From Lachnospiraceae bacterium (lineage in GTDB: Bacteria; Bacillota_A; Clostridia; Lachnospirales; Lachnospiraceae): 12,023 nt of DNA. The notes under the pieces are model-generated. The model saw only the letters and a program-made list of their open reading frames with translations, was not told where the DNA came from and ran no database searches. How positions within the stretch are numbered: position 1 is the first letter of the stretch; the number at the start of each line of letters is the position of its first letter. Shown piece after piece: positions 1 to 7,364 of this stretch. The stretch lies in assembly GCA_009774655.1 (NCBI GenBank), contig VSOD01000093.1, positions 1 to 12,023 of the forward strand. Direction: 5' to 3'. Position numbers and translations under genes: made by a program.

Positions 1-945
1 CTGCTGGTGCGCGGTCGGGGGTTCGGAATCCTGGACTTTACCGGCGCCCGGCTGACGCAGCCGCACCGGCTGCGGACGCACGCCACCACAAAGCTGGCGG
101 CCGGGGACTACGGGTATCGTGCCAGACAGGTCAGCAGCGACGAGCTGGGGCAGCTGACGCAGGATTTTAACCATATGTCGGAGGCGCTGGAGAAGACCAT
201 CGGCCAGCTGGAGGAAGAGGTAGCGGCCCGGGAAGAGTTCGTGGGCGCTTTTGCCCATGAGCTTAAGACGCCGCTTACTTCCATCATCGGGTATGCGGAT
301 ATGCTGCGATCCAGAAAGCTGGATGAGGAGAAAAGTTTCCGCTCTGCCAACTATATCTATACGGAAGGCAAGCGTCTGGAGACCATGTCTCTGCGGCTTC
401 TGGATATCATGGTGACGAAGAAGGAAGGGGCAAGGCCGCAGAAGATTCTGACAGAGACTCTGTTTGAATATCTGCGGAATATGTTTCGGCCCAATGCGGA
501 CATGGATTTTCGGTTCTGCTGCGAACCGGCCGTGGTGACAGCGGATATCAGCCTGATCCAGACGGTGCTGGTGAATCTGATCGACAATGCCTGCAAGGCT
601 TCGGAGCCGGGCGGCAGGATCGAGATAGAAGGCCGTGTCGTGGAAGAGCCTTCATCGGAAAAGGAAAAGCCCGGGCGGATCGGGTATCGGTTCAGTGTCA
701 GGGACTACGGCATCGGGATTCCGGCGGAAGAGATCTCCAGGATCACGCAGGCCTTCTATATGGTGGATAAATCCAGATCGCGCAGCAGAAACGGAGCCGG
801 GTTGGGGCTGGCGCTGTGCACGGAGATTCTGGCGCTGCACAAAAGCAGGTTGGAATTCGAGAGCGTGCCCGGACAGGGAACGACGGCAGGATTCCTCTTA
901 TGGGAAGAGGGGAAGGAGGCGCAGCATGAAGAGATCCATTCTTAG
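1..945 (+). CDS. Sensor histidine kinase, C-terminal part (5' end outside window)
   Basis: Membrane sensor kinase that autophosphorylates on histidine and passes phosphate to a response regulator. The frame is open from base 1, so the sensor domain and upstream start are missing. Counting from the codon at base 7: a HAMP-like linker (about 18-65, with AAGDYGYRAR at 31-40), a coiled-coil stretch to about 78, the H-box AHELKTPLTS with phospho-acceptor His84, N-box NLIDNAC at 190-196, G1 box DYGIGIP at 233-239, an F-box-like stretch near 249-255 and G2 box GAGLGLAL at 263-270. All key catalytic boxes are intact, so the visible kinase looks functional. The first 25 or so residues fit a membrane helix/HAMP junction poorly. 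The gene overlaps the next one by 20 bp, implying translational coupling. The partner response regulator, usually OmpR family for this type, is presumably upstream. The family call is firm; the signal is unknown. Confidence 0.95.
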   Translation: MLVRGRGFGILDFTGARLTQPHRLRTHATTKLAAGDYGYRARQVSSDELGQLTQDFNHMSEALEKTIGQLEEEVAAREEFVGAFAHELKTPLTSIIGYADMLRSRKLDEEKSFRSANYIYTEGKRLETMSLRLLDIMVTKKEGARPQKILTETLFEYLRNMFRPNADMDFRFCCEPAVVTADISLIQTVLVNLIDNACKASEPGGRIEIEGRVVEEPSSEKEKPGRIGYRFSVRDYGIGIPAEEISRITQAFYMVDKSRSRSRNGAGLGLALCTEILALHKSRLEFESVPGQGTTAGFLLWEEGKEAQHEEIHS

Positions 946-1756
946 TCCGGCGCTGCTTGTTCTGACTGTGCTGGCGGTGATACTGTCCGTCTGGGGACCG
1001 GAAGCGCTTGCAACCTATACCGACAGAAGGATATTGAATCAGATCAAAACACAGGAGGAAGAGACCGGTGGAGAAGGCTACCGCTATCGGCTGAGCAGCA
1101 ATGAGAAGCTCTATATTCTGTCCCGCTGTCTCAATGCCCAGACGCTGCCGGAGACGGAACAGAGCGCGAGGACCAGGGAGACGGAGCCGGACAGCGCTTA
1201 CCGGGAGCTGACGGGAACCTATGCCTTCGTGGTCAACCATAACGGCCCGTCCGGGAAGGAGATCACGGACGAGCAGATCTATGAGACCGCGAACAGGGAA
1301 ATTTCCATCCTGAAGGAGGCCGGTATTCTGCCGGAGGAGATCCGGGAAATCCGGGCGCAGGCTTATGAGGCGACGCTCTATTCCGCGATCGACGTGCCGG
1401 AACCGAGAAACAATGTGGCGGTCTGGAAGCTGAGCCTGACGGGCAGCCTGCAGAATGCCAATAAGGAGAATCGGCTGATCGACGCGTATATTGATGCGGA
1501 TGACGGCAAGATCTACGAATTCTATGTGCGGGCGCAGCTTGGATGGGAAGATATTGATCCGGACGCGCTGATCGATGCGTGGAGCAGCTATATGGGGCTG
1601 ACGAAGCCGGAGGCATACGAGACGGATAATCCGCTGCTGGAGACGACGCCTTATTATAAGAAGTATGTCTTTGCCGGCACCGGAGAAGAGAGGACGATCG
1701 TTACGGTTGGTTTTTACGAAGGAATCAATGAACTGTTTCTTAAGATCTCCCGATAA
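926..1756 (+). CDS. Membrane-anchored extracytoplasmic protein, possibly PepSY/YycI-like, coupled to sensor kinase
   Basis: A 276-residue protein starting inside the kinase gene. ATG 926 was chosen because AGGAGG at 914-919 lies 6 nt upstream; an in-frame extension upstream would only read through the kinase in another frame. A short basic start (MKR) precedes one hydrophobic segment (about 8-22). No lipobox cysteine follows, so it is probably an uncleaved anchor or signal peptide with the rest outside the membrane. The C-terminal half contains VWKLSLTG (166-173) and DAYIDADDGKIYEFYV (186-201), a pattern of the kind seen in PepSY and YycI-type domains (Trp-strand, then a D-A-x-x-G-K-I strand turn). 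YycH/YycI proteins regulate the WalK kinase in Bacillus. By analogy this protein could tune the neighbouring kinase, but that is inference from overlap and a weak motif. No enzyme motif is visible. Confidence 0.85.
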   Translation: MKRSILSPALLVLTVLAVILSVWGPEALATYTDRRILNQIKTQEEETGGEGYRYRLSSNEKLYILSRCLNAQTLPETEQSARTRETEPDSAYRELTGTYAFVVNHNGPSGKEITDEQIYETANREISILKEAGILPEEIREIRAQAYEATLYSAIDVPEPRNNVAVWKLSLTGSLQNANKENRLIDAYIDADDGKIYEFYVRAQLGWEDIDPDALIDAWSSYMGLTKPEAYETDNPLLETTPYYKKYVFAGTGEERTIVTVGFYEGINELFLKISR

Positions 1757-1761
1757 TCCGA

Positions 1762-1827
1762 TGATACAACTTTGATGCAAAAATGATGTAACTATGTTAC
1801 AAAAATGATGAAATTATGATGCACCGC
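1762..1827 (+). promoter_or_regulatory. Six tandem 11-bp units, probable response-regulator binding array
   Basis: Six consecutive 11-bp units in exact register: TGATACAACTT (1762), TGATGCAAAAA (1773), TGATGTAACTA (1784), TGTTACAAAAA (1795), TGATGAAATTA (1806) and TGATGCACCGC (1817). The preceding 11 bases (CGATAATCCGA, 1751-1761) fit the register weakly and overlap the upstream stop codon. Known family fact: OmpR/PhoB-type regulators bind head-to-tail on direct repeats with 11-bp period, and WalR sites are described as TGTWAH-N5-TGTWAH; unit four (TGTTAC) fits that consensus. Units 2 and 4 share CAAAAATGATG (1778 and 1800) exactly. The array ends just before the putative -10 of the amidase-deacetylase gene. 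The regulator's identity is inferred from the adjacent kinase. Confidence 0.7.
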
Positions 1828-1838
1828 TTCTGTATGAT
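1810..1838 (+). promoter_or_regulatory. Probable activator-dependent promoter of the amidase-deacetylase gene
   Basis: A TATGAT -10 box lies at 1833-1838, directly preceded by TG. At 17-bp spacing the -35 position (1810-1815, GAAATT) does not resemble TTGACA and lies within the last two units of the 11-bp array. A good -10 with a poor -35 covered by activator sites is the classic arrangement for class II activation. The transcript would start near 1845, giving a leader of about 25 nt before the ATG at 1871. Confidence 0.5.
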
Positions 1839-1870
1839 AGGAACAGATCACAGGAGAGGAGCATCATTTT

Positions 1871-3334
1871 ATGTACAGAAAAAGAGGATACCGCAGCTTA
1901 CAGAGAAGAAGAGAAGAATTGAGAAGTTATCTGCGCAGGATCGTGACGGGGTTGTCGATTGTCTGTATCATCATAGTCTGCGCCGCCGTGGCCGTTAAGA
2001 CAAGGAAGGCGACGCAGTCCGTGGAGGCGGCGACGGCGCAGATGCAGTCCGGTACCGTGACGGTGAAGACCAGGGCCAGGGATACCCTCGCGCAGGAGCA
2101 GCCGGCGGTTTTGGGGACCGGCAGTGAGGACAGTGGCGATAAAAGGGACGATAGAGAAGAAGAGACCGCCATGCAGGAAGCGCAGAGCGAAGAGACATCG
2201 GTGATCGTCATCGACCCCGGACACGGCGGAGTGGACGGCGGCTGTGTGTTTGGGAATATCGTGGAGAAGGATATCAACAGGATGATCGCGGCCAGGGTCG
2301 TTGTCCGGCTGCGGGAGATGGGATATCAGGCGGAACTGGCCAGAGAGGGCGATGAGTACATAGATAAGATGGACCGGGTGGAAAATGCGAACGCCAGGAA
2401 TGCCCTTCTCTATGTGAGCATCCATCAAAATTCCTGTGAGGATGAAAGCGTGGCAGGGATTGAGACCTGGTATGACGGAACCGACGCGGGACGGGACAGC
2501 GGACGGCTGGCGCAGCTGATCCAGCAGGAGACCGTGAAAGAGACGGGCGCTGTGAGCAGGGAACTGGTATCGGATTCCGAACTGTGTGTGACCAGCAAAA
2601 GCACGATGCCGTCCTGCCTGATCGAGACCGGATTTCTCTCCAATGAGGAGGAGCGCGGCAGGCTGATCACAGGAGCGTACAGAGACCAGCTGGCGGCAGG
2701 GATCGCCAGAGGAATTGACAGATACCTGAACCCGAAGACAATGTATCTGACTTTTGACGACGGTCCTTCGGAGGAGAATACGGACAGGATACTGGATATT
2801 TTGAAGGAAAGGAATGTGAAGGCGACTTTCTTTGTGATCGGGGAGTATGTGCGCAGATATCCGGAGACGGCCAGACGGATCGTGCAGGAAGGGCACGCCA
2901 TCGGCATTCACTGCGACGTACATGATTATAAAACGCTCTATGCGGATGTGGACAGTTATATGGAAGATTTTCAGAAAGCATACGACACCGTATACGAGGT
3001 GACGGGAGTGGAGGCCAGACTGTTCCGGTTCCCGGGCGGCAGCATCAATGCCTTCAACAAAAAGGTGAGCAAAGAGATCATTGAGGCGATGGAGGCAAAA
3101 GGGTTTGTCTACTATGACTGGAATGCCAGTCTGGAAGATGCGACGGGCAAGGAAAACAGCCCCGAAAAGCTGGTGAGCAATGCGGTAGAGACGGCGATGG
3201 GCAGGCAGCAGGTGGTGCTGCTGGCCCATGACAGGGTGACGTGTACCGCGGACGCCCTGCCGGCGCTGCTGGATGCTTTTCCGGAGTATCGGATGGAACC
3301 GCTCACGGCCCGGACGGAGCCGGTGCACTTTTGA
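1871..3334 (+). CDS. Membrane-anchored bifunctional N-acetylmuramoyl-L-alanine amidase / polysaccharide deacetylase
   Basis: A 487-residue cell-wall enzyme with two catalytic domains. A very basic cytoplasmic tail (1-23, many Arg) precedes one membrane helix (about 24-42), which puts the rest outside; residues 43-110 form an acidic, Gln/Thr-rich linker. Amidase_3 domain (about 111-287): DPGHGG 115-120 (His118), Glu132, SIHQN with His185, and IETGF with Glu252, that is, the zinc ligands and catalytic Glu of this family, which cuts between MurNAc and the stem peptide. NodB deacetylase domain (about 291-470): TFDDGP 294-299, a His-x3-His zinc pair at 347/351 (HCDVH instead of the common HSxSH), RFPGGS 386-391, DWN 416-418 and LLAHD with His453. 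Both active sites look complete. AGGAG at 1857-1861 lies 9 nt before the ATG. Role: peptidoglycan remodelling, probably controlled by the adjacent two-component system (inferred). Confidence 0.93.
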   Translation: MYRKRGYRSLQRRREELRSYLRRIVTGLSIVCIIIVCAAVAVKTRKATQSVEAATAQMQSGTVTVKTRARDTLAQEQPAVLGTGSEDSGDKRDDREEETAMQEAQSEETSVIVIDPGHGGVDGGCVFGNIVEKDINRMIAARVVVRLREMGYQAELAREGDEYIDKMDRVENANARNALLYVSIHQNSCEDESVAGIETWYDGTDAGRDSGRLAQLIQQETVKETGAVSRELVSDSELCVTSKSTMPSCLIETGFLSNEEERGRLITGAYRDQLAAGIARGIDRYLNPKTMYLTFDDGPSEENTDRILDILKERNVKATFFVIGEYVRRYPETARRIVQEGHAIGIHCDVHDYKTLYADVDSYMEDFQKAYDTVYEVTGVEARLFRFPGGSINAFNKKVSKEIIEAMEAKGFVYYDWNASLEDATGKENSPEKLVSNAVETAMGRQQVVLLAHDRVTCTADALPALLDAFPEYRMEPLTARTEPVHF

Positions 3335-3373
3335 GGCGGCCGGCGGCTGTTCCTGCCGGTATCCGGACGATCC

Positions 3374-3391
3374 CGCAGGAACCTTCCTGCG
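3374..3391 (+). repeat. Perfect inverted repeat downstream of amidase gene, weak terminator candidate
   Basis: CGCAGGAA and TTCCTGCG form perfect 8-bp arms around CC (in RNA, a 7-bp stem with a 4-nt loop). It lies 40 bp after the amidase-deacetylase stop. A second GC-rich self-complementary stretch (GGCGCAGCGCC, 3400-3410) follows, with TTTT at 3418-3421. No clean U-tract directly follows the first hairpin, so termination here is possible but not well supported. Confidence 0.4.
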
Positions 3392-3422
3392 TCCCTCGGG
3401 GCGCAGCGCCTGCATCATTTTG

Positions 3423-3442
3423 TGCATGTTTTGTTTCATGCA
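3423..3442. promoter_or_regulatory. Inverted repeat, possible operator upstream of the sugar operon
   Basis: TGCATG (3423-3428) and CATGCA (3437-3442) are perfect 6-bp arms separated by 8 bp (TTTTGTTT). The centre lies about 40 bp upstream of the -10 box of the GH20-lacLM operon, a position suited to a dimeric regulator. No regulator gene is in the window, so the role is inferred from symmetry and position only. Confidence 0.35.
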
Positions 3443-3447
3443 AGGTA

Positions 3448-3476
3448 TGGATTTCCGGCAGAGGGTTCTGTATAAT
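3448..3476 (+). promoter_or_regulatory. Promoter of the GH20-lacL-lacM operon
   Basis: A perfect TATAAT -10 lies at 3471-3476, directly preceded by TG. At 17-bp spacing the -35 is TGGATT (3448-3453), a poor match, which suggests help from an activator. Transcription would start near 3483, about 50 nt before the GH20 start codon. Confidence 0.6.
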
Positions 3477-3490
3477 AAGATATACTATAT

Positions 3491-3502
3491 GGCCTGCAGG
3501 CC
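3491..3502. repeat. 12-bp perfect palindrome in the operon leader
   Basis: GGCCTGCAGGCC is perfectly self-complementary and lies about 8-20 nt after the predicted transcription start, before the Shine-Dalgarno AGGAG at 3518-3522. Such a position would suit a repressor operator, or a small hairpin in the 5' end of the mRNA. It could also be chance in GC-rich DNA. Confidence 0.35.
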
Positions 3503-3532
3503 GGGCAGCCGGCAGAAAGGAGAGAACAGCGT

Positions 3533-5374
3533 ATGTATATAATACCGGAACCACAGAAGATGCATCTGGAGGAGGGGGAGTATACGATCCGGTTTGACCG
3601 GAAGATCGTGCTGGACGTATCCTGTCCGGCAGAGGCGTATGAGTATGCCGGACTGCTGCAGGAGGAACTTGCAGGATGTATGGGATACGGACCGGCGGTG
3701 ACGAGAGGGGCCTCGGGAAAGGCGGCGGTGGTGCTGTCGGTGGATCCCGGTCTGGGAGAGGAGGAATACCGGCTTGAGGTCGGAGCAGACGGCATCGGCA
3801 TAACGGGCGGCGCACGCAGAGGGCTGCTGTACGGCGTGCAGACGCTGCGCCAGATCGTCAGGCAGACCGGTCCCTGTGTGCCCTGTATGAGCATTCATGA
3901 TTTCCCCGATATCAAAAACAGGGGCTTCTATCATGACGTGACCAGGGGCAGGATCCCGACTCTTTCTTATTTAAAGAAGCTGGCGGACAATCTGGCTTTT
4001 TACAAGATCAACCAGATGCAGCTGTATATCGAGCACTCTTATCTGTTCGAAGAGCTGAGCGAGATGTGGCGGGACGACACGCCGTTGACCGCACAGGATA
4101 TTCTGGAGTTCGATGCATACTGCAGGAAGCTGAATATCGAGCTGATCCCGAATATCTCCTGTTTCGGCCATCTGTATAAGCTGCTGCGCACGAAGACATA
4201 TGAGCATCTGTGTGAACTGCCTGACCCGCGCGAACAGTCTTTTGGATTCGTGGACAGGATGATGCATCATACGATCGACGTGACCAATGAAGAGAGTCTT
4301 GCGCTGATCAAGCGGATGATCGAAGAGTTTATGCCTCTTTTTACATCGAAGCACTTTAACATCGGGGCAGACGAGACTTTTGATCTGGGAAAAGGCAGAA
4401 GCCTTGCGGAAGCGGAACGGATCGGTGTGAAGCGGCTCTACATCGACCATGTGAGGAAGCTGTGCGAATTTCTGGTGGAAAAGGGCCGGATTCCCATGTT
4501 TTGGGGCGACATCGTCTGTGACTTCCCGGAAGTCATAAAGGAACTGCCGCCGGAGACGATCTGCTTAAACTGGGGATACGACAGAAACCAGAGCGACGAG
4601 TCCACAAGGAAGCTGGCGGAGGCGGGCGCAGTGCAGTACAGCTGTCCGGGCGTGAGCGGCTGGAACCAGCTTGTTAACCGGCTGGATGCGGCTTACGAGA
4701 ATATTAAGAGGATGTGCACCTATGCGCGCCAGTATCATACGGAAGGAGTATTGACGACGGACTGGGGCGATTACGGCCATATCAACCATCCCGATTTCGG
4801 GATTCCGGGCAGGATCTACGGGGCCGCTTTTTCATGGAACGGACAGATACCGGCATTTGAGGAGATGAACCGCAGGATATCCCGGGTGGAATTCGGGGAC
4901 CAGTCGGAGCAGTTTGTGTCGGTCATGGCACAGATCGCAGACAGTCAGGTGTTTGGCTGGGATCATGCGGTATGGTATATAGAAGGCTATGCCGGCAGGC
5001 TGCTTTCACCTGCGGAGGCTGCACAGGTGGCGGAGCGGCTGAAAGGAGCACGGACGGCGCTGACAGGCCTTGAGCAGATCGCTGACAGGCTTTGCCGGAT
5101 GATGCCGCAGCTGCCGGTGCAGACCAAAGAGATGCTGCATGCCTGTCTGGTGGCGATCCGGGGCGCAGAACTTTTGCAGAAGATCGGGGTATGGATCGGC
5201 GGGAGAGAGTTTGGCGCAGAGCCGGTGATCGCGGTGGACGGGAAGCGTCTGGCGGCGGAGCTGGAAGAGTGGTTCCTGTTCTATAAGGAAGTGTGGCGCA
5301 GTGTGAGCAGGGAATCGGAGCTGTACCGGATACAGGACGTTGTGTTCGGGTATGCGGATCTGCTGCGCGGGTGA
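3533..5374 (+). CDS. GH20 family beta-N-acetylhexosaminidase, cytoplasmic
   Basis: A 613-residue glycoside hydrolase expected to release terminal GlcNAc or GalNAc by substrate-assisted catalysis. Residues 1-120 look like the GH20b alpha/beta domain that precedes the barrel. The catalytic barrel starts at DFPDIKNRGFYHDVTRGR (123-140) and carries the family Asp-Glu pair in NIGADET (276-282; Asp280 orients the acetamide, Glu281 is acid/base). Trp-rich motifs FWGD (323-326), NWGYD (346-350), TDWGDYGH (409-416) and FSWNG (433-437) are likely substrate-pocket positions. The C-terminal 150 residues are helical and unassigned. There is no signal peptide or membrane segment, so it acts inside the cell on imported oligosaccharides. 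AGGAG at 3518-3522 supports ATG 3533. First gene of an operon; only 34 bp separate it from lacL. Exact substrate and linkage cannot be read from sequence. Confidence 0.9.
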   Translation: MYIIPEPQKMHLEEGEYTIRFDRKIVLDVSCPAEAYEYAGLLQEELAGCMGYGPAVTRGASGKAAVVLSVDPGLGEEEYRLEVGADGIGITGGARRGLLYGVQTLRQIVRQTGPCVPCMSIHDFPDIKNRGFYHDVTRGRIPTLSYLKKLADNLAFYKINQMQLYIEHSYLFEELSEMWRDDTPLTAQDILEFDAYCRKLNIELIPNISCFGHLYKLLRTKTYEHLCELPDPREQSFGFVDRMMHHTIDVTNEESLALIKRMIEEFMPLFTSKHFNIGADETFDLGKGRSLAEAERIGVKRLYIDHVRKLCEFLVEKGRIPMFWGDIVCDFPEVIKELPPETICLNWGYDRNQSDESTRKLAEAGAVQYSCPGVSGWNQLVNRLDAAYENIKRMCTYARQYHTEGVLTTDWGDYGHINHPDFGIPGRIYGAAFSWNGQIPAFEEMNRRISRVEFGDQSEQFVSVMAQIADSQVFGWDHAVWYIEGYAGRLLSPAEAAQVAERLKGARTALTGLEQIADRLCRMMPQLPVQTKEMLHACLVAIRGAELLQKIGVWIGGREFGAEPVIAVDGKRLAAELEEWFLFYKEVWRSVSRESELYRIQDVVFGYADLLRG

Positions 5375-5408
5375 AACAGAGAGGATTTCAATCAGGAAGG
5401 AGCAGAGT

Positions 5409-7364
5409 ATGGAAGCAGATATCAGGTGGCTGGATGACCCGCAGGTGTTTCGGGTGGGTCAGCTTCCGGCGCACAGTGACCATAAGATCTATGGGAGCGT
5501 AGAGGAGATGGAGAGGCAGCAAAGCTCATTGTACCAGTCTTTGAACGGGATGTGGCAGTTTGCTTATGCGGCAGATCCGCAGAGCCGCCCGGCGGATTTT
5601 TTCCGGGAGGACTTTGACGCGAAAGAGTTCGGGGAGATTCGGGTGCCCTGTCATATCGAGATGGCGGGATATGATAAGATTCATTATATCAACACCATGT
5701 ACCCGTGGGAGGGGAAGGTGCACCGCCGCCCGGCTTATGCGCTGGGAGAGGACAGAACGGAAGCGGGGTCTTTCAGTGAGGCGGCATATAATCCGGTGGG
5801 ATCCTATCGGAAGATATTTGACCTGGAGGCAGGGCTTTTGGGCAGACGGGTATGCATCTGCTTCGAGGGTGTGGAACAGGCTGTGTATGTGTGGTTGAAC
5901 GGACAGTTTGTGGGGTATGCGGAGGATACCTTTACGCCTTCGGAGTTCGACCTGACCCCTTTTATCAGGGAAAAAGGGAATGTGCTGGCGGTGGAGGTGT
6001 ATAAGAACAGCACGGCGGCCTATCTGGAGGATCAGGATTTCTTCCGGTTTTTCGGGATTTTCCGGAATGTGACGCTCTATGCGAAGCCGAAACTGCATGT
6101 AGAAGATCTGTGGATCAAGGCGGACCCGGCGGAGGATCTGAAGCGTGGCAGCGTGAATGTACGGATGAAACTGTCCGCGGAGCATCCGGACACGACCCGC
6201 AGCACGGCCGGGGAGCCGTATGGGCAGGGCACGGGAGCAGATCCGGCAGACGGCGCGCTGTCCGGCAGGGTGAAGGTGATCCTGAAAGACCGGGAAGGGA
6301 ATGTGATCGGTGAGCGCGCCGCTGAGGCCGCACAGGAAGTCAGTGTGTCCTTTGAAGGGATAGAGGACGTGGTGCTCTGGGAGAACAGGAATCCGTATCT
6401 GTACCGGGCGGAGGTGATCCTGGAGGACAGTCAGGGAGCCGTGACGGAGGCGGTGCCCTGTGCGGTGGGCTTTCGTCGTATCGAACTGCGGGATAAAGTG
6501 ATCCTGTTCAATGGAAAGCGGCTGATCATCAACGGGGTCAACCGGCATGAGTGGAGCGCAGAAGGCGGCAGATGCATCACCCTGCAGGATATGGAATGGG
6601 ATATCGAGTGCTTTCGGCGCAATAACATCAATTCGGTGCGAACCTGCCATTACCCGGATCAGATCGCTTGGTATGATCTGTGCGACAGGCACGGGATCTA
6701 TGTGATGTCGGAGACCAATCTGGAAAGCCATGGTTCCTGGCAGAAGATGTCCATCGAGACTTCCTGGAATGTGCCGGGCAGTCTGCCGCAGTGGAAGGAA
6801 GCGGTGGTGGACCGGGCAAGGAGCAATTTCGAGACGTTCAAGAATCATCCGTCGGTGCTGTTCTGGTCGCTTGGCAACGAGTCCTTCGTTGGGGAGGATA
6901 TCGCGGCCATGCAACGGCTTTTTAAGGAAAAGGATGACAGTCGGCTGGTACATTATGAAGGCGTGGTGCACGACCGGACTTATGAAGATGCGGTGTCCGA
7001 TGTGGAGAGCCGGATGTATGCGAAACCGCAGGATATCGCAGCGTATTTGGAGAATGAGCCGAAGAAGCCTTTTATCCTGTGTGAATATATGCACGATATG
7101 GGCAACTCGCTGGGCGGCATGAAGTCCTACATCGACCTGCTGGAGCGGTTTGAGATGTACCAGGGCGGTTATATCTGGGACTATATCGATCAGGCGCTGT
7201 ATGTGGAGGATGAGGTGACGGGGAAGAAGGTGCTGCGTTACGGCGGCGATTTCGACGACCGGGCCAGCGATTATGAGTTTTCCGGAAACGGCATCGTGTT
7301 TGCGGACAGGACGGAGAAGCCCGCGATGCAGGAGGTGAGGTACTATTATGGATTGTATGAATAA
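5409..7364 (+). CDS. lacL: Beta-galactosidase large subunit (GH2, LacL type)
   Basis: A 651-residue GH2 protein carrying the sugar-binding, immunoglobulin-like and catalytic barrel domains of LacZ but ending before the small Bgal domain. ATG 5409 was chosen because AAGGAG at 5397-5402 lies 6 nt upstream; the frame extends 23 codons further back into the GH20 end without a good site. Motifs: NRHEW 378-382, acid/base Glu491 in SLGNES, and nucleophile Glu559 in ILCEYMHDMGNSLGG. The length and abrupt end after VRYYYGLYE match the LacL subunits of lactobacilli, which pair with a separate LacM. It hydrolyses terminal beta-galactosides such as lactose in the cytoplasm. Residues 261-286 (DTTRST...GALSG) form a Gly/Asp/Ala-rich insert that looks flexible and unlike the neighbouring sequence. 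A single-chain lacZ broken by frameshift is the alternative, judged less likely. Confidence 0.9.
   Translation: MEADIRWLDDPQVFRVGQLPAHSDHKIYGSVEEMERQQSSLYQSLNGMWQFAYAADPQSRPADFFREDFDAKEFGEIRVPCHIEMAGYDKIHYINTMYPWEGKVHRRPAYALGEDRTEAGSFSEAAYNPVGSYRKIFDLEAGLLGRRVCICFEGVEQAVYVWLNGQFVGYAEDTFTPSEFDLTPFIREKGNVLAVEVYKNSTAAYLEDQDFFRFFGIFRNVTLYAKPKLHVEDLWIKADPAEDLKRGSVNVRMKLSAEHPDTTRSTAGEPYGQGTGADPADGALSGRVKVILKDREGNVIGERAAEAAQEVSVSFEGIEDVVLWENRNPYLYRAEVILEDSQGAVTEAVPCAVGFRRIELRDKVILFNGKRLIINGVNRHEWSAEGGRCITLQDMEWDIECFRRNNINSVRTCHYPDQIAWYDLCDRHGIYVMSETNLESHGSWQKMSIETSWNVPGSLPQWKEAVVDRARSNFETFKNHPSVLFWSLGNESFVGEDIAAMQRLFKEKDDSRLVHYEGVVHDRTYEDAVSDVESRMYAKPQDIAAYLENEPKKPFILCEYMHDMGNSLGGMKSYIDLLERFEMYQGGYIWDYIDQALYVEDEVTGKKVLRYGGDFDDRASDYEFSGNGIVFADRTEKPAMQEVRYYYGLYE
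7330..7338 (+). promoter_or_regulatory. Perfect 9-nt Shine-Dalgarno for lacM inside lacL
   Basis: AGGAGGTGA is fully complementary to the usual 3' end of 16S rRNA. It lies within the last codons of lacL, 9 nt before ATG 7348 and 18 nt before the alternative ATG 7357. It marks lacM as an independently initiated, translationally coupled gene and argues against a frameshifted lacZ. Confidence 0.85.

Noticed and set aside
635..925. Upstream extension of the 276-residue anchored protein to 635
   Set aside because: It would read the kinase's catalytic region in another frame and give an Arg-rich sequence; ATG 926 has a strong Shine-Dalgarno and begins a proper membrane anchor.
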